NCBI RefSeq assembly: GCF_014649015.1
Contig: NZ_BMSF01000018.1
Span: 1 to 64,000, forward strand
Origin: Streptomyces narbonensis
GTDB taxonomy: Bacteria > Actinomycetota > Actinomycetes > Streptomycetales > Streptomycetaceae
Reading direction: 5' to 3'
DNA: 64,000 nucleotides
Both the position numbers and the translations under genes were made by a program. Of this stretch, positions 1-8,718 are shown piece after piece (within the stretch, counting starts at the first letter, position 1; each line of letters opens with the position of its first letter). Below the pieces are notes generated by a model. The model saw only the letters and a list, made by a program, of their open reading frames with translations, made no database searches and was not told where the DNA came from.

Positions 1-59
1 CACGCACCAGACGCCGCGGGGCCGCCCTTCGGGCGACGACGGGAATGTGACGACACCCC

Positions 60-692
60 CTAGTACGCGACTCCGACGCCCTGGCCGACCGTGGTCGGGG
101 CGTCGATCATCGCGAGCATCGCGTGGGCCACGTCCGCGCGGGCCAGCGTGCGGCCCCGGGGCGGGTTGCCGCCGACTACCGTGCGGTACCGGCCGGTGAG
201 GGGCTTGTCCGTCAGCTTCGGAGGGCGGACCGAGGTCCAGTCCGTGGCGCTCGCCGCCAGCGCGGACTCCATCACCCGCAGATCGGCGTAGATGTCCTTC
301 AGGACACGGTTGATCACCGCGAGGGCGGCCTTGTCGAGCATCCCGTCGCCCTCCGCGACCGGTCCCAGCGGCGCCGCGCTCACCACCACGAGCCGCCGCA
401 CCCGCTCCGCCTCCATCGCCGCGAGCACCGAGCGGGTCAGCCGCGCCGCCACGCCCGCGTTCGCCCGGCCCCGCGCGCCGAGACCGGAGAGCACGGCGTC
501 CCGGCCGGCGACGGCCGGGCGCAGGGCCTCCGGGTCGGTGAGGTCCGCCCGGTGGACCACCAGCCGCTCCCCGGTGACCGCCAGCCGCGCGGGATCCCGC
601 ACCACCGCCGTCACCTCGTGGCCCGCAGCCAGGGCCTGGTGGACGATCTCCCGGCCGATACCGCCGGTCGCGCCGAAGACTGTGAGCTTCAT
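60..692 (-). CDS. NAD(P)-binding atypical SDR / NmrA-like reductase
   Basis: This encodes about 210 residues and probably an NAD(P)H-binding oxidoreductase of the atypical short-chain dehydrogenase (NmrA/SDR_a5-like) type. The N-terminus carries the Rossmann motif GATGGIGREI at residues 6-15, followed by alternating beta-alpha segments. The start was set at the ATG at 690-692 because GGGAGGG lies about 7 nt upstream; a longer frame reaches 755 but would cross the operator region. The gene is divergent from a TetR regulator 87 nt away, with two inverted repeats between them, so it is probably the regulator's target. The substrate is unknown. Confidence 0.85.
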   Translation of the reverse strand: MKLTVFGATGGIGREIVHQALAAGHEVTAVVRDPARLAVTGERLVVHRADLTDPEALRPAVAGRDAVLSGLGARGRANAGVAARLTRSVLAAMEAERVRRLVVVSAAPLGPVAEGDGMLDKAALAVINRVLKDIYADLRVMESALAASATDWTSVRPPKLTDKPLTGRYRTVVGGNPPRGRTLARADVAHAMLAMIDAPTTVGQGVGVAY

Positions 693-710
693 GTCGCACC
701 CTCCCGGGGT

Positions 711-755
711 GGGTAAGTGTTCACTCACCCCCAGGGTGGGTGGATACTCACTCAC
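711..755. promoter_or_regulatory. Tandem TetR-type operators between the divergent pair
   Basis: Two imperfect 20-bp inverted repeats lie side by side. The first, at 711-730 (GGGTAAGTGTTCACTCACCC), pairs at 8 of 10 positions per half. The second, at 736-755 (GTGGGTGGATACTCACTCAC), pairs at 7 of 10. Both contain ACTCAC half sites typical of TetR-family operators. That the adjacent TetR protein binds here is inferred from position. Confidence 0.6.
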
Positions 756-779
756 GCGTCAAGCGCGAGTGGAGGATGC

Positions 780-1376
780 ATGGAACAGAAGCCGACCCGC
801 GTACGGATCGTCGACGCCGCGCGCGACCTCATGCGGACGGCGGGGCTCGCCCGCACCACGACCAAGGAGATCGCCAAGGCCGCCGGATGCTCGGAGGCGG
901 CGCTCTACAAGTACTTCGCGAGCAAGGAAGAGCTGTTCCTGACCGTCCTCGACGAACGGCTGCCCCGGCTCGGCGGTCTGCTCGGCGCCCTCGCCGCCGA
1001 CCCCGGCAGCCGCACCGTCGAGGAGAACCTCACGGACATCGCCCGGCAGGCCGCCCTCTTCTACGAGGAGAGCTTCCCGATGGCCGCCTCGCTCTACGCC
1101 GAGCCACAGCTCAAGGCCCGCCACGACGAGGGCATGCGCAGACTCGGCGCCGGCCCGCACAAGCCCGTCGAGGGGCTCACCGCCTACCTCCGCACCGAGC
1201 AGCGCCTCGGCCGCGTCGGCGCCGGAGCGGACCCGCGGGCGGCGGCGGCGCTCCTCCTCGGCGCCTGCGTCCAGCGGGCCTTCGCCTACGAGATGACCGA
1301 GGACGGCGGGCCGCCCGAGCCGCTCGACGAGTTCGCCCGCTCGATCGCCCGCACGCTCATGCGCGGGATCGGCTAG
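780..1376 (+). CDS. TetR/AcrR-family transcriptional regulator
   Basis: This 198-residue protein has a TetR N-terminal helix-turn-helix at about residues 15-60, with the recognisable TTKEIAKAAGCSEAALYKYF segment followed by SKEEL. The C-terminal two-thirds is an all-helical ligand-binding domain with no recognisable ligand. The start at 780 was chosen because GGAGG lies at 771-775; an upstream in-frame ATG at 717 falls within the operators. It is divergent from the NmrA-like reductase and probably represses it and itself. Confidence 0.92.
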   Translation: MEQKPTRVRIVDAARDLMRTAGLARTTTKEIAKAAGCSEAALYKYFASKEELFLTVLDERLPRLGGLLGALAADPGSRTVEENLTDIARQAALFYEESFPMAASLYAEPQLKARHDEGMRRLGAGPHKPVEGLTAYLRTEQRLGRVGAGADPRAAAALLLGACVQRAFAYEMTEDGGPPEPLDEFARSIARTLMRGIG

Positions 1377-1392
1377 GGCCTGTGGCGACGGA

Positions 1393-2415
1393 TCAGTCGG
1401 CGATCCAGTCGTCGATCCCCGCCAGCAGCTTCGCCCGGACGCCCTCCGGGGCCGCCGAGCCCCGCACCGACTGACGGGCCAGCTCCGCCAGCTCCGCGTC
1501 CGTGAACCCGTGGTGCCGGCGGGCGATCTCGTACTGCGCCGCGAGCCGCGAGCCGAAGAGCAGCGGGTCGTCCGCGCCCAGGGCCATCGGGACCCCCGCC
1601 TCGAAGAGCGTCCGCAGCGGTACGTCCTCGTGCCGCTCGTACACACCGAGCGCCACGTTCGACGCGGGGCAGACCTCACAGGTCACGCCGCGCTCCGCGA
1701 GCTTCCGCAGCAGCCCCGGGTCCTCCGCCGCGCGCACCCCGTGGCCGACGCGCGAGGCCAGCAGATCGTCCAGGCAGTCCCGTACCGAAGCCGGGCCCGT
1801 CAGTTCGCCGCCGTGCGGGGCCGCGAGCAGACCGCCGTCACGGGCGATCGAGAACGCGCGGTCGAAGTCGCGCGCCATGCCCCGCCGCTCGTCGTTGGAG
1901 AGCCCGAAACCGACCACGCCCCGGTCCGCGTACCGCACCGCGAGCCGGGCGAGCGTCCGCGCCTCCAGGGGGTGCTTCATCCGGTTCGCGGCGACGAGCA
2001 CCCGCATCCCGAGCCCGGTCTCCCGGGACGCCGAGTCGACCGCGTCCAGGATGATCTCCATGGCCGCGATGAGTCCGCCGAGCAGCGGGGCGTACGAGGT
2101 GGGGTCGACCTGGATCTCCAGCCAGCCCGAGCCGTCCCTGACGTCCTCCTCGGCCGCCTCGCGGACGAGCCGCCGGATGTCCTCGGGCTCACGCAGGCAG
2201 GAGCGGGCGATGTCGTAGAGGCGCTGGAAGCGGAACCAGCCGCGCTCGTCGGTCGCCCGTAGCTTCGGGGGCGTACCGCTGCTCAGCGCCTCGGGAAGAT
2301 GGACGCCGTACTTGTCGGCCAGCTCGATGAGCGTCGTGGGCCGCATCGAACCCGTGAAGTGCAGGTGCAGATGGGCCTTGGGCAGCAGGGTGATGTCGCG
2401 TGAAACGTGCTCCAT
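1393..2415 (-). CDS. add: Adenosine deaminase
   Basis: This enzyme hydrolyses adenosine or deoxyadenosine to inosine and ammonia in cytosolic purine salvage. The metal-binding HLHLHFTGS lies near the N-terminus, the catalytic HGGE is in the middle, and GHGVRAAEDP and ALGADDP near the C-terminus complete the zinc site of the amidohydrolase barrel. Length is about 340 residues, normal for the family. The ATG at 2413-2415 gives the usual family N-terminus but has no clear ribosome-binding site; a GTG at 2449-2451 would add 12 residues. It points the same way as the aminotransferase gene upstream but is separated from it by a strong terminator. Confidence 0.92.
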   Translation of the reverse strand: MEHVSRDITLLPKAHLHLHFTGSMRPTTLIELADKYGVHLPEALSSGTPPKLRATDERGWFRFQRLYDIARSCLREPEDIRRLVREAAEEDVRDGSGWLEIQVDPTSYAPLLGGLIAAMEIILDAVDSASRETGLGMRVLVAANRMKHPLEARTLARLAVRYADRGVVGFGLSNDERRGMARDFDRAFSIARDGGLLAAPHGGELTGPASVRDCLDDLLASRVGHGVRAAEDPGLLRKLAERGVTCEVCPASNVALGVYERHEDVPLRTLFEAGVPMALGADDPLLFGSRLAAQYEIARRHHGFTDAELAELARQSVRGSAAPEGVRAKLLAGIDDWIAD

Positions 2416-2488
2416 CGACTGATACTGCCGCACCCGAATGGACGAAGACACCCCGTTTCCCCGATCGGGACCTTGCTAGAACGCAAAA

Positions 2489-2520
2489 ACGGGCCCCGGT
2501 TCCGAAGAACCGGGGCCCGT
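2489..2520 (-). terminator. Rho-independent terminator after the aminotransferase gene
   Basis: A perfect 14-bp stem with a CGAA-type loop is followed on the minus strand by a run of five T residues. It lies just after the stop of the minus-strand aminotransferase gene (2532) and before the adenosine deaminase gene. Confidence 0.9.
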
Positions 2521-2531
2521 CAGAGGCGTGG

Positions 2532-3758
2532 TCAGGCCTTCGCCTCGGCCAGCAGCTTCTGGAGCCGGGACACGCCCTCGATCAGGTCCTCGTCGCCGAG
2601 CGCGTACGACAGGCGCAGGTAGCCGGGCGTGCCGAAGGCCTCGCCGGGGACGACCGCGACCTCGGCCTCGTCGAGGATCAGGGCCGCGAGCTCCACCGAG
2701 GTCTCGGGGCGCTTGCCGCGGATCTCCTTGCCGAGCAGACCCTTCACCGAGGGGTACGCGTAGAACGCGCCCTCCGGCGTCGGGCAGTACACGCCCTCGA
2801 TCTCGTTCAGCATCCGCACGATCGTCTGGCGGCGACGGTCGAAGGCGGTGCGCATCTCCGCGACCGCGTCCAGGTTGCCCGAGACGGCGGCGAGGGCGGC
2901 GATCTGCGCGACGTTGCTCACGTTGGACGTGGCGTGCGACTGGAGGTTGGTCGCGGCCTTCACGACGTCCTTCGGGCCCACGATCCACCCGACGCGCCAG
3001 CCGGTCATCGCGTATGTCTTCGCGACACCGTTGACCACGATGCACTTGTCGCGCAGCTCGGGGACGATCGTCGGCAGCGAGGTGAACTTCGCGTCGCCGT
3101 AGACGAGGTGCTCGTAGATCTCGTCCGTCAGGACCCACAGGCCGTGCTCGACGGCCCAGCGGCCGATCGCCTCGGCGTCGGCCTCCGAATAGACGGCGCC
3201 GGTCGGGTTGGACGGCGAGACGAAGAGGACGACCTTCGTCTTCTCGGTGCGCGCGGCCTCCAGCTGCTCCACGGAGACCCGGTAGCCGGTGGTCTCGTCG
3301 GCCACGACCTCCACCGGGACGCCGCCCGCGAGACGGATCGACTCGGGGTACGTCGTCCAGTAGGGCGCCGGGACGATGACCTCGTCGCCCGGGTCGAGGA
3401 TCGCGGCGAAGGCCTCGTAGATCGCCTGCTTGCCGCCGTTGGTCACGAGGACCTGGGAGGCGTCGACCTCGTAGCCCGAGTCGCGCAGCGTCTTGGCGGC
3501 GATCGCGGCCTTCAGCTCGGGCAGGCCGCCGGCCGGCGTGTAGCGGTGGAACTTCGGGTTCCTGCAGGCCTCGACGGCCGCCTCGACGATGTAGTCGGGG
3601 GTCGGGAAGTCGGGCTCACCGGCACCGAAGCCGATCACCGGGCGCCCGGCGGCCTTGAGGGCCTTGGCCTTGGCGTCGACGGCGAGGGTGGCGGACTCGG
3701 AGATCGCACCGATGCGGGCGGAGACCCGACGCTCGGTGGGAGGGGTAGCAGCGCTCAT
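2532..3758 (-). CDS. aspC: Pyridoxal phosphate-dependent aspartate aminotransferase (class I/II)
   Basis: This 408-residue enzyme probably transfers the amino group between aspartate and 2-oxoglutarate. Visible landmarks are PVIGFGAGEPDFPTPDY near the N-terminus, SPSNPTGAVY, the DEIYEHLVY block, and the PLP lysine in VAKTYAMTGWRVGW. The ATG at 3756-3758 gives the normal family N-terminus (MSAATPPTERRVSARIG). A longer frame to 3929 lacks family-like sequence; an ATG 9 nt upstream at 3767 is an alternative. The same fold also covers prephenate and alanine aminotransferases, so the substrate is inferred. Confidence 0.9.
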   Translation of the reverse strand: MSAATPPTERRVSARIGAISESATLAVDAKAKALKAAGRPVIGFGAGEPDFPTPDYIVEAAVEACRNPKFHRYTPAGGLPELKAAIAAKTLRDSGYEVDASQVLVTNGGKQAIYEAFAAILDPGDEVIVPAPYWTTYPESIRLAGGVPVEVVADETTGYRVSVEQLEAARTEKTKVVLFVSPSNPTGAVYSEADAEAIGRWAVEHGLWVLTDEIYEHLVYGDAKFTSLPTIVPELRDKCIVVNGVAKTYAMTGWRVGWIVGPKDVVKAATNLQSHATSNVSNVAQIAALAAVSGNLDAVAEMRTAFDRRRQTIVRMLNEIEGVYCPTPEGAFYAYPSVKGLLGKEIRGKRPETSVELAALILDEAEVAVVPGEAFGTPGYLRLSYALGDEDLIEGVSRLQKLLAEAKA

Positions 3759-3964
3759 GCGGCCCATCGTCCCAGACCGGATCAGGGCCCGGCACACAGG
3801 TTTCACGGACCGGACAGGAACGGTCATTACCGGTCGTACGCCCGTCCGAGGGCAGGTCGGCGTGGTTTCTGTTCGACGCGGACCCCCATGACCACGTATG
3901 CTCACTGCTCGTTGGCCCGCACCGACCACATCTCACGATGCGGTAGGTTGAGGGACACCAACAA

Positions 3965-4037
3965 AGGGTCGTAGCTCAATTGGTAGAGCACCGGTCTCCA
4001 AAACCGGCGGTTGGGGGTTCAAGTCCCTCCGGCCCTG
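3965..4037 (+). tRNA. trnW: tRNA-Trp (anticodon CCA)
   Basis: A complete 73-nt cloverleaf is present. The acceptor arm pairs 3965-3971 with 4030-4036, with G at the discriminator position. The D arm is GCTC/GAGC, the anticodon CCA lies at 3998-4000 in a CTCCAAA loop, and the T arm is GGGGGTTCAAGTCCCT. CCA is not encoded. It lies immediately upstream of secE, the usual place in Streptomyces. Confidence 0.97.
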
Positions 4038-4141
4038 CTACACACACCGCCAGGTGTTGTGCGCATGTACGTACTTCATTGCACCGCCGTGCGGCTCCAT
4101 CCCGGGCGCGGCACGGCCGACCCGGAATCAGGTGAGAGATC

Positions 4142-4429
4142 GTGACGGACGCCGTAGGCTCCATCGACATGCCTGATGCCGACGACGAAGCCTCCGAGTC
4201 CAAGAAGAAGGCTCGTAAGGGCGGCAAGCGCGGCAAGAAGGGCCCTCTGGGCCGGCTCGCGCTCTTCTACCGCCAGATCGTCGCGGAACTCCGCAAGGTC
4301 GTCTGGCCCACTCGCAGCCAGCTGACGTCGTACACCACTGTGGTGATTATCTTCGTCGTCATCATGATCGGCCTTGTCACCGTGATTGACTATGGCTTCC
4401 AGGAAGCAGTCAAGTACGTCTTCGGCTGA
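4142..4429 (+). CDS. secE: Preprotein translocase subunit SecE
   Basis: This is the small essential subunit of the SecYEG protein-conducting channel. The 95-residue product has a charged Lys-rich N-terminus (residues 20-35), the conserved amphipathic segment FYRQIVAELRKVVWPTRSQL, and one transmembrane helix at about residues 66-88. The GTG start at 4142 follows a GGTGAGAG sequence. It is the single-helix form typical of Gram-positive bacteria and lies 44 nt before nusG. Confidence 0.97.
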   Translation: MTDAVGSIDMPDADDEASESKKKARKGGKRGKKGPLGRLALFYRQIVAELRKVVWPTRSQLTSYTTVVIIFVVIMIGLVTVIDYGFQEAVKYVFG

Positions 4430-4473
4430 CTTTTTGTTCCACCCCATCTGTATCGCAGGAAGAAGCAGCCACC

Positions 4474-5382
4474 GTGTCTGACGCGAACCTGAACGACGCC
4501 TTCGAGTCCGAGTCCGTCGAGGACGAGCTGGACATCGTCGAGGCCGCCGACGAGGACCAGGCCGACGCTGCTGACGACGCTGCGGGCGAGGCCGCCGAGG
4601 AAGCCGCTCTCCACGCCGAGGCTGACGAGGACGAGGCCGACGCCGAGGAGTCCTCCGACGAGGACACCGAGGACGAGGAGTCGGACGAGTCCGACGCCGA
4701 GGAGTCCGAAGAGGTCGAGGACGCCGAGGACGAGACCGAGGAGGAGGCCGAGCCGGCCGCTCCGGTCGACCCGGTCGCCGCGCTTCGCGAGGAGCTCCGC
4801 ACCCTCCCCGGCGAGTGGTACGTCATCCACACCTACGCGGGCTACGAGAAGCGCGTGAAGGCCAACCTCGAGCAGCGTGCCGTCTCGCTCAACGTCGAGG
4901 ACTTCATCTACCAGGCCGAGGTCCCCGAGGAAGAGATCGTCCAGATCAAGGGCGGCGAGCGCAAGAACGTCAAGCAGAACAAGCTTCCCGGCTACGTTCT
5001 CGTCCGCATGGACCTGACGAACGAGTCCTGGGGCGTCGTCCGCAACACCCCCGGCGTCACCGGCTTCGTGGGCAACGCCTACGACCCGTACCCGCTGACC
5101 CTGGACGAGATCGTCAAGATGCTCGCCCCGGAGGCCGAGGAGAAGGCCGCCCGCGAGGCCGCAGAGGCCGAGGGCAAGCCCGCTCCCGCCCGCAAGCTGG
5201 AGGTCCAGGTTCTGGACTTCGAGGTCGGCGACTCGGTCACGGTCACGGACGGTCCCTTCGCGACCCTCCAGGCCACGATCAACGAGATCAACCCGGACTC
5301 GAAGAAGGTCAAGGGCCTCGTCGAGATCTTCGGTCGCGAGACCCCGGTCGAGCTGAGCTTCGACCAGATCCAGAAGAACTGA
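4474..5382 (+). CDS. nusG: Transcription termination/antitermination factor NusG
   Basis: NusG binds RNA polymerase and links it to Rho or the ribosome. The 302-residue product carries a strongly acidic Asp/Glu/Ala-rich N-terminal extension of about 95 residues. The NGN domain follows (WYVIHTYAGYEKRVKANLEQ and the GYVLVRMDL block), then the C-terminal KOW domain (VGDSVTVTDGPFATLQATI). The acidic extension is larger than in Proteobacteria but usual in actinomycetes. The GTG start at 4474 is preceded by AGGAAGAAG. A terminator follows at 5401. Confidence 0.97.
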   Translation: MSDANLNDAFESESVEDELDIVEAADEDQADAADDAAGEAAEEAALHAEADEDEADAEESSDEDTEDEESDESDAEESEEVEDAEDETEEEAEPAAPVDPVAALREELRTLPGEWYVIHTYAGYEKRVKANLEQRAVSLNVEDFIYQAEVPEEEIVQIKGGERKNVKQNKLPGYVLVRMDLTNESWGVVRNTPGVTGFVGNAYDPYPLTLDEIVKMLAPEAEEKAAREAAEAEGKPAPARKLEVQVLDFEVGDSVTVTDGPFATLQATINEINPDSKKVKGLVEIFGRETPVELSFDQIQKN

Positions 5383-5400
5383 TCTCACCGTCTTCCGACC

Positions 5401-5446
5401 AGGTCAGAGTGGCTGTCAAAAGCCGCTCTGACCTGCTCGGTTTTTG
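5401..5446 (+). terminator. Terminator between nusG and rplK
   Basis: A 14-bp stem (one G-U pair) with a six-base loop at 5415-5420 is followed by GCTCGGTTTTT. It separates secE-nusG from rplK-rplA. Confidence 0.85.
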
Positions 5447-5464
5447 GCCGCGCGCCTATACCCG

Positions 5465-5484
5465 TTATCGTTGTGCGGTATGCC
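5465..5484 (+). promoter_or_regulatory. Probable rplK promoter -10 and start region
   Basis: A TATCGT -10-like hexamer at 5466-5471 is followed directly by GTGCGGTATGCC (5473-5484). The same 12 bases directly follow the TAGACT -10-like hexamer of secY at 55685-55696. I do not see a good -35. The position 57 nt upstream of rplK fits a promoter with a short leader. Confidence 0.4.
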
Positions 5485-5541
5485 TGCATCCGGATGACCG
5501 GAAGGCGGGCTGAACACTCTCACTAGGACCCGGAGAGAGCA

Positions 5542-5976
5542 ATGCCTCCCAAGAAGAAGAAGGTCACGGGGCTTATCAAGCTCCAGATCAACGCCGGTGC
5601 GGCGAACCCGGCCCCGCCGGTCGGCCCCGCGCTCGGTCAGCACGGCGTCAACATCATGGAGTTCTGCAAGGCCTACAACGCCGCGACCGAGTCGCAGCGT
5701 GGCATGGTCGTGCCGGTGGAGATCACGGTCTACGAGGACCGCACCTTCACCTTCATCACGAAGACTCCGCCGGCCGCCAAGCTGATCCTCAAGGCCGCTG
5801 GTGTGGACAAGGGCTCCGGCGAGCCGCACAAGACCAAGGTCGCCAAGCTCACGGCCGCCCAGGTCCGCGAGATCGCCACGGTCAAGCTCCCCGACCTGAA
5901 CGCCAACGACCTGGACGCCGCGTCCAAGATCATCGCTGGCACCGCCCGCTCCATGGGCATCACGGTCGAGGGCTGA
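5542..5976 (+). CDS. rplK: 50S ribosomal protein L11
   Basis: L11 forms the base of the GTPase-associated centre on 23S rRNA and is the binding platform for thiostrepton-type antibiotics. The 144-residue product shows the typical N-terminus ([20 protein letters not shown] with [20 protein letters not shown]) and the rRNA-binding C-terminal domain. The ATG at 5542 is preceded by GGAGAG. It is followed by rplA after 78 nt, presumably in the same transcript. Confidence 0.98.
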
Positions 5977-6054
5977 TCACCCCCCTCGTGACCTCAGTGG
6001 TAGGGCCGGCGCGGCCCGCACCACGACTCCATACCTGAACCAACAGGAGAAGCA

Positions 6055-6783
6055 GTGAAGCGCAGCAAGGCTCTCCGCACCGCGGACGCCAAGGTCGACC
6101 GCGAGCGGAACTACGCGCCCCTCGAGGCCGTCCGTCTCGCCAAGGACACCGCCACCACGAAGTTCGACGGCACCGTCGAGGTCGCCTTCCGCCTGGGTGT
6201 CGACCCGCGCAAGGCCGACCAGATGGTCCGCGGCACCGTGAACCTCCCGCACGGCACCGGCAAGACCGCCCGGGTCCTGGTCTTCGCGACCGGTGACCGT
6301 GCCGAGGCCGCGATCGCCGCTGGCGCCGACATCGTCGGCTCCGACGAGCTCATCGACGAGATCTCCAAGGGCAACCGCCTGAACGAGTTCGACGCCGTTG
6401 TGGCCACCCCGGACCTCATGGGCAAGGTCGGCCGCCTCGGCCGCGTCCTCGGCCCGCGTGGTCTCATGCCGAACCCCAAGGTCGGCACCGTCACCCCCGA
6501 TGTCGCGAAGGCTGTCAACGACATCAAGGGCGGCAAGATCGAGTTCCGCGTCGACAAGCACTCGAACCTGCACTTCATCATCGGCAAGGTCTCCTTCGAC
6601 GAGACGAAGCTGGTCGAGAACTACGCCGCGGCCCTGGACGAGATCCTTCGTCTGAAGCCGTCCGCCGCCAAGGGTCGCTACATCAAGAAGGCGACCCTGA
6701 CGACGACGATGGGCCCCGGCATCCCGCTGGACTCCAACCGCACCCGTAACCTCCTCGTCGAGGAGGACCCGGCCGCGGTCTGA
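6055..6783 (+). CDS. rplA: 50S ribosomal protein L1
   Basis: L1 forms the mobile stalk near the ribosomal E site and in many bacteria represses its own operon. The 242-residue product carries the conserved MGKVGRLGRVLGPRGLMPNP block and a KGGKIEFRVDKHSNLH segment. The GTG start at 6055 follows AGGAGAAGC. It ends just before a terminator at 6812. Confidence 0.98.
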   Translation: MKRSKALRTADAKVDRERNYAPLEAVRLAKDTATTKFDGTVEVAFRLGVDPRKADQMVRGTVNLPHGTGKTARVLVFATGDRAEAAIAAGADIVGSDELIDEISKGNRLNEFDAVVATPDLMGKVGRLGRVLGPRGLMPNPKVGTVTPDVAKAVNDIKGGKIEFRVDKHSNLHFIIGKVSFDETKLVENYAAALDEILRLKPSAAKGRYIKKATLTTTMGPGIPLDSNRTRNLLVEEDPAAV

Positions 6784-6811
6784 ACCTCACCGGTTCACTG
6801 AGTGGTCAACA

Positions 6812-6855
6812 GGCCCTCGCCTCCCCCTCGGGGAGGCGGGGGTCTGTTCTTTGTT
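6812..6855 (+). terminator. Terminator of rplK-rplA
   Basis: A GC-rich hairpin with a 9-bp core (6818-6826 with 6830-6838), extended by flanking pairs, is followed by TGTTCTTTGTT. It closes the rplKA unit. Confidence 0.85.
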
Positions 6856-6901
6856 ACGGTTCGAAGGACCGCAAAGAAGTAGCAAAGGGGTGGGGAACAC
6901 C

Positions 6902-7825
6902 ATGAGCATGTCCGTATGGAAGCGCGCGGGCGTCGCCCTGACGGCCACGGCCGTCGTGGTGGGTGTCGCCGGATGTCAGGACGACGGGGACGCCAAGGCC
7001 GGTGCCGGCGTGAAGAGCCACGGGGACGTCACGAAGGTCATCCAGGCCGCGTACGAGAAGACCTCCGCGGCCAAGGCCGCCAAGGTCAAGATGACGATGT
7101 CGATGTCCGGCGTCGGCGCGGACTCGGGCACCGCCGAGCTGACCGGCGTCCAGGGCTGGAACCCGGCCGTCATGGACATCACCATGAAGGGCTCGATGCT
7201 CGCCGCGGGCGACCCCGGCGCCCCCCAGCAGGTCCGCATGATCATGACCGACAACGTCATGTACCTGGACATGGGCGCGAAGCAGGCCGTCGAGATGGAC
7301 GGCAAGCGCTGGATGAAGCTGGACATGAAGGCGGCCGCGGACGCCTCCGGCGACAAGGCGCTGCAGAAGCAGATGACCGGTGGCCTGGAGAGCATGAACC
7401 AGGACCCGGCCCAGCAGCTCGCGCTGCTCCTCGACTCCCCGAACCTGAAGCACGTCGGGGCCGAGAAGATCAACGGCATGGAGACCCAGCACTACAAGGG
7501 CACGCTCACCGTCGAGCAGATGCTCGCCGCCAACGAGTCGTCCAAGCTCCTCTCCAAGAAGGACCACGACGCCCTCATCGCCAACGTCAAGAAGATGGGC
7601 CTGAAGGGGTACGACACCCAGGTCTGGGTCAACGAGGACGGCCTCCCGGCGCGCATGGACGTCGGCATGACCATGGCCGAGGGCAAGATGAAGATGCGGG
7701 CCGACTACAGCGACTACGGCACCCAGGCCGCCGTCCAGGCGCCGCCGGCCAAGGACACCGTGGACCTGTTCAAGATGCTCCAGGAGCTCGGCAAGGGCCT
7801 TGAAGAGGGCGGCGCTCAGGGCTGA
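6902..7825 (+). CDS. Putative lipoprotein (LppX/LprAFG-like)
   Basis: This 307-residue exported protein has basic residues near position 7, a hydrophobic stretch and the lipobox VAGC, with acylated Cys at residue 25. The remainder resembles the LppX/LprG lipid-carrier fold seen in actinobacterial lipoproteins, rich in beta-strand and Met (KMTMSMSG, WMKLDMKAA). It probably sits on the outer face of the membrane. The ligand is unknown. The start at 6902 follows GGGGTGGGG; an in-frame upstream start inside the terminator region is less likely. It lies as a monocistronic insert between rplA and rplJ, a common Streptomyces arrangement. Confidence 0.8.
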   Translation: MSMSVWKRAGVALTATAVVVGVAGCQDDGDAKAGAGVKSHGDVTKVIQAAYEKTSAAKAAKVKMTMSMSGVGADSGTAELTGVQGWNPAVMDITMKGSMLAAGDPGAPQQVRMIMTDNVMYLDMGAKQAVEMDGKRWMKLDMKAAADASGDKALQKQMTGGLESMNQDPAQQLALLLDSPNLKHVGAEKINGMETQHYKGTLTVEQMLAANESSKLLSKKDHDALIANVKKMGLKGYDTQVWVNEDGLPARMDVGMTMAEGKMKMRADYSDYGTQAAVQAPPAKDTVDLFKMLQELGKGLEEGGAQG

Positions 7826-7850
7826 TTTGCCCGAACCGGAACCCGTCACG

Positions 7851-8027
7851 TAAGCTTCCACAGAAGCCAAAGACCGCTGGTCGTTGCTGTGCCCTTACCG
7901 GGTGCGGTGGCCGAAGGATCCGCTGACAACGGACGACCCGCGCAGGTGACTGTGGAAGAGTTCCCGACTCCTTGTGAATCGGTCGAGCTAAGCCCCGTGC
8001 GCCTGCGCCGGGGCGTTTTGTTTTGTT
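7851..8027 (+). promoter_or_regulatory. Ribosomal protein L10 leader with attenuator
   Basis: This 5' leader matches the L10 (rplJ) leader family. CTTCCACAG at 7855-7863 pairs with CTGTGGAAG at 7950-7958 to close a multi-branched structure. Downstream, a hairpin whose outer stem pairs 7992-7997 with 8009-8014 is followed by GTTTTGTTTTG and acts as a transcription attenuator. By analogy, binding of the L10-L12 complex represses rplJ-rplL. The attenuation model is inferred. Confidence 0.8.
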
Positions 8028-8076
8028 CAGCCACCTTCTGAGCGGTCCTCATCACCCGGAAGGAGGCCGAAGCACT

Positions 8077-8607
8077 ATGCCGACGCCCAACAAGGCTGCA
8101 TCGGTGGCCGAGCTCAAGGACGCGTTCCAGAGCTCCAACGCCGCCGTGCTGACCGAGTACCGGGGTCTCACCGTTGCGCAGCTCAAGACGCTGCGTCGTT
8201 CGCTCGGTGAGAACGCCCAGTACGCCGTGGTGAAGAACACGCTGACCAAGATTGCGGCCAACGAGGCCGGGATCACCGCACTGGACGAGCACTTCGCTGG
8301 TCCGACCGCGGTCGCCTTCGTCACCGGTGACCCGGTGGAGTCGGCGAAGGCCCTGCGTGACTTCGCCAAGGAGAACCCGAACCTCATCATCAAGGCCGGT
8401 GTCCTTGACGGTAAGGCTCTCTCCGCCGACGACATCAAGAAGCTTGCGGACCTCGAGTCCCGCGAGGTTCTGCTCAGCAAGCTGGCCGGTGCCTTCAAGG
8501 GCAAGCAGTCTCAGGCTGCCTCGCTCTTCCAGGCGCTGCCGTCGAAGTTCGTCCGCACCGCGGAAGCGCTTCGCGTCAAGCTCGCCGAGCAGGGCGGTGC
8601 CGAGTAA
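8077..8607 (+). CDS. rplJ: 50S ribosomal protein L10
   Basis: L10 anchors the L7/L12 stalk to the GTPase centre. The 176-residue product begins MPTPNKAASVAEL and has the LTEYRGLTVAQLKTLRRSL motif and a C-terminal helical L12-binding tail. The ATG at 8077 follows a strong GGAAGGAGG. A longer in-frame start at 8023 would begin inside the attenuator. It is followed by rplL and preceded by the L10 leader. Confidence 0.98.
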   Translation: MPTPNKAASVAELKDAFQSSNAAVLTEYRGLTVAQLKTLRRSLGENAQYAVVKNTLTKIAANEAGITALDEHFAGPTAVAFVTGDPVESAKALRDFAKENPNLIIKAGVLDGKALSADDIKKLADLESREVLLSKLAGAFKGKQSQAASLFQALPSKFVRTAEALRVKLAEQGGAE

Positions 8608-8718
8608 TTCGGCTCGCGCATTGATCCACGCCGCCTAGTGCGTGGGTCGTAGCGGGCCGTTACGCCCGCCTCTATAGACACATCGGCACCTGCCGAATTA
8701 GTGGAAGGATCGCCCATC

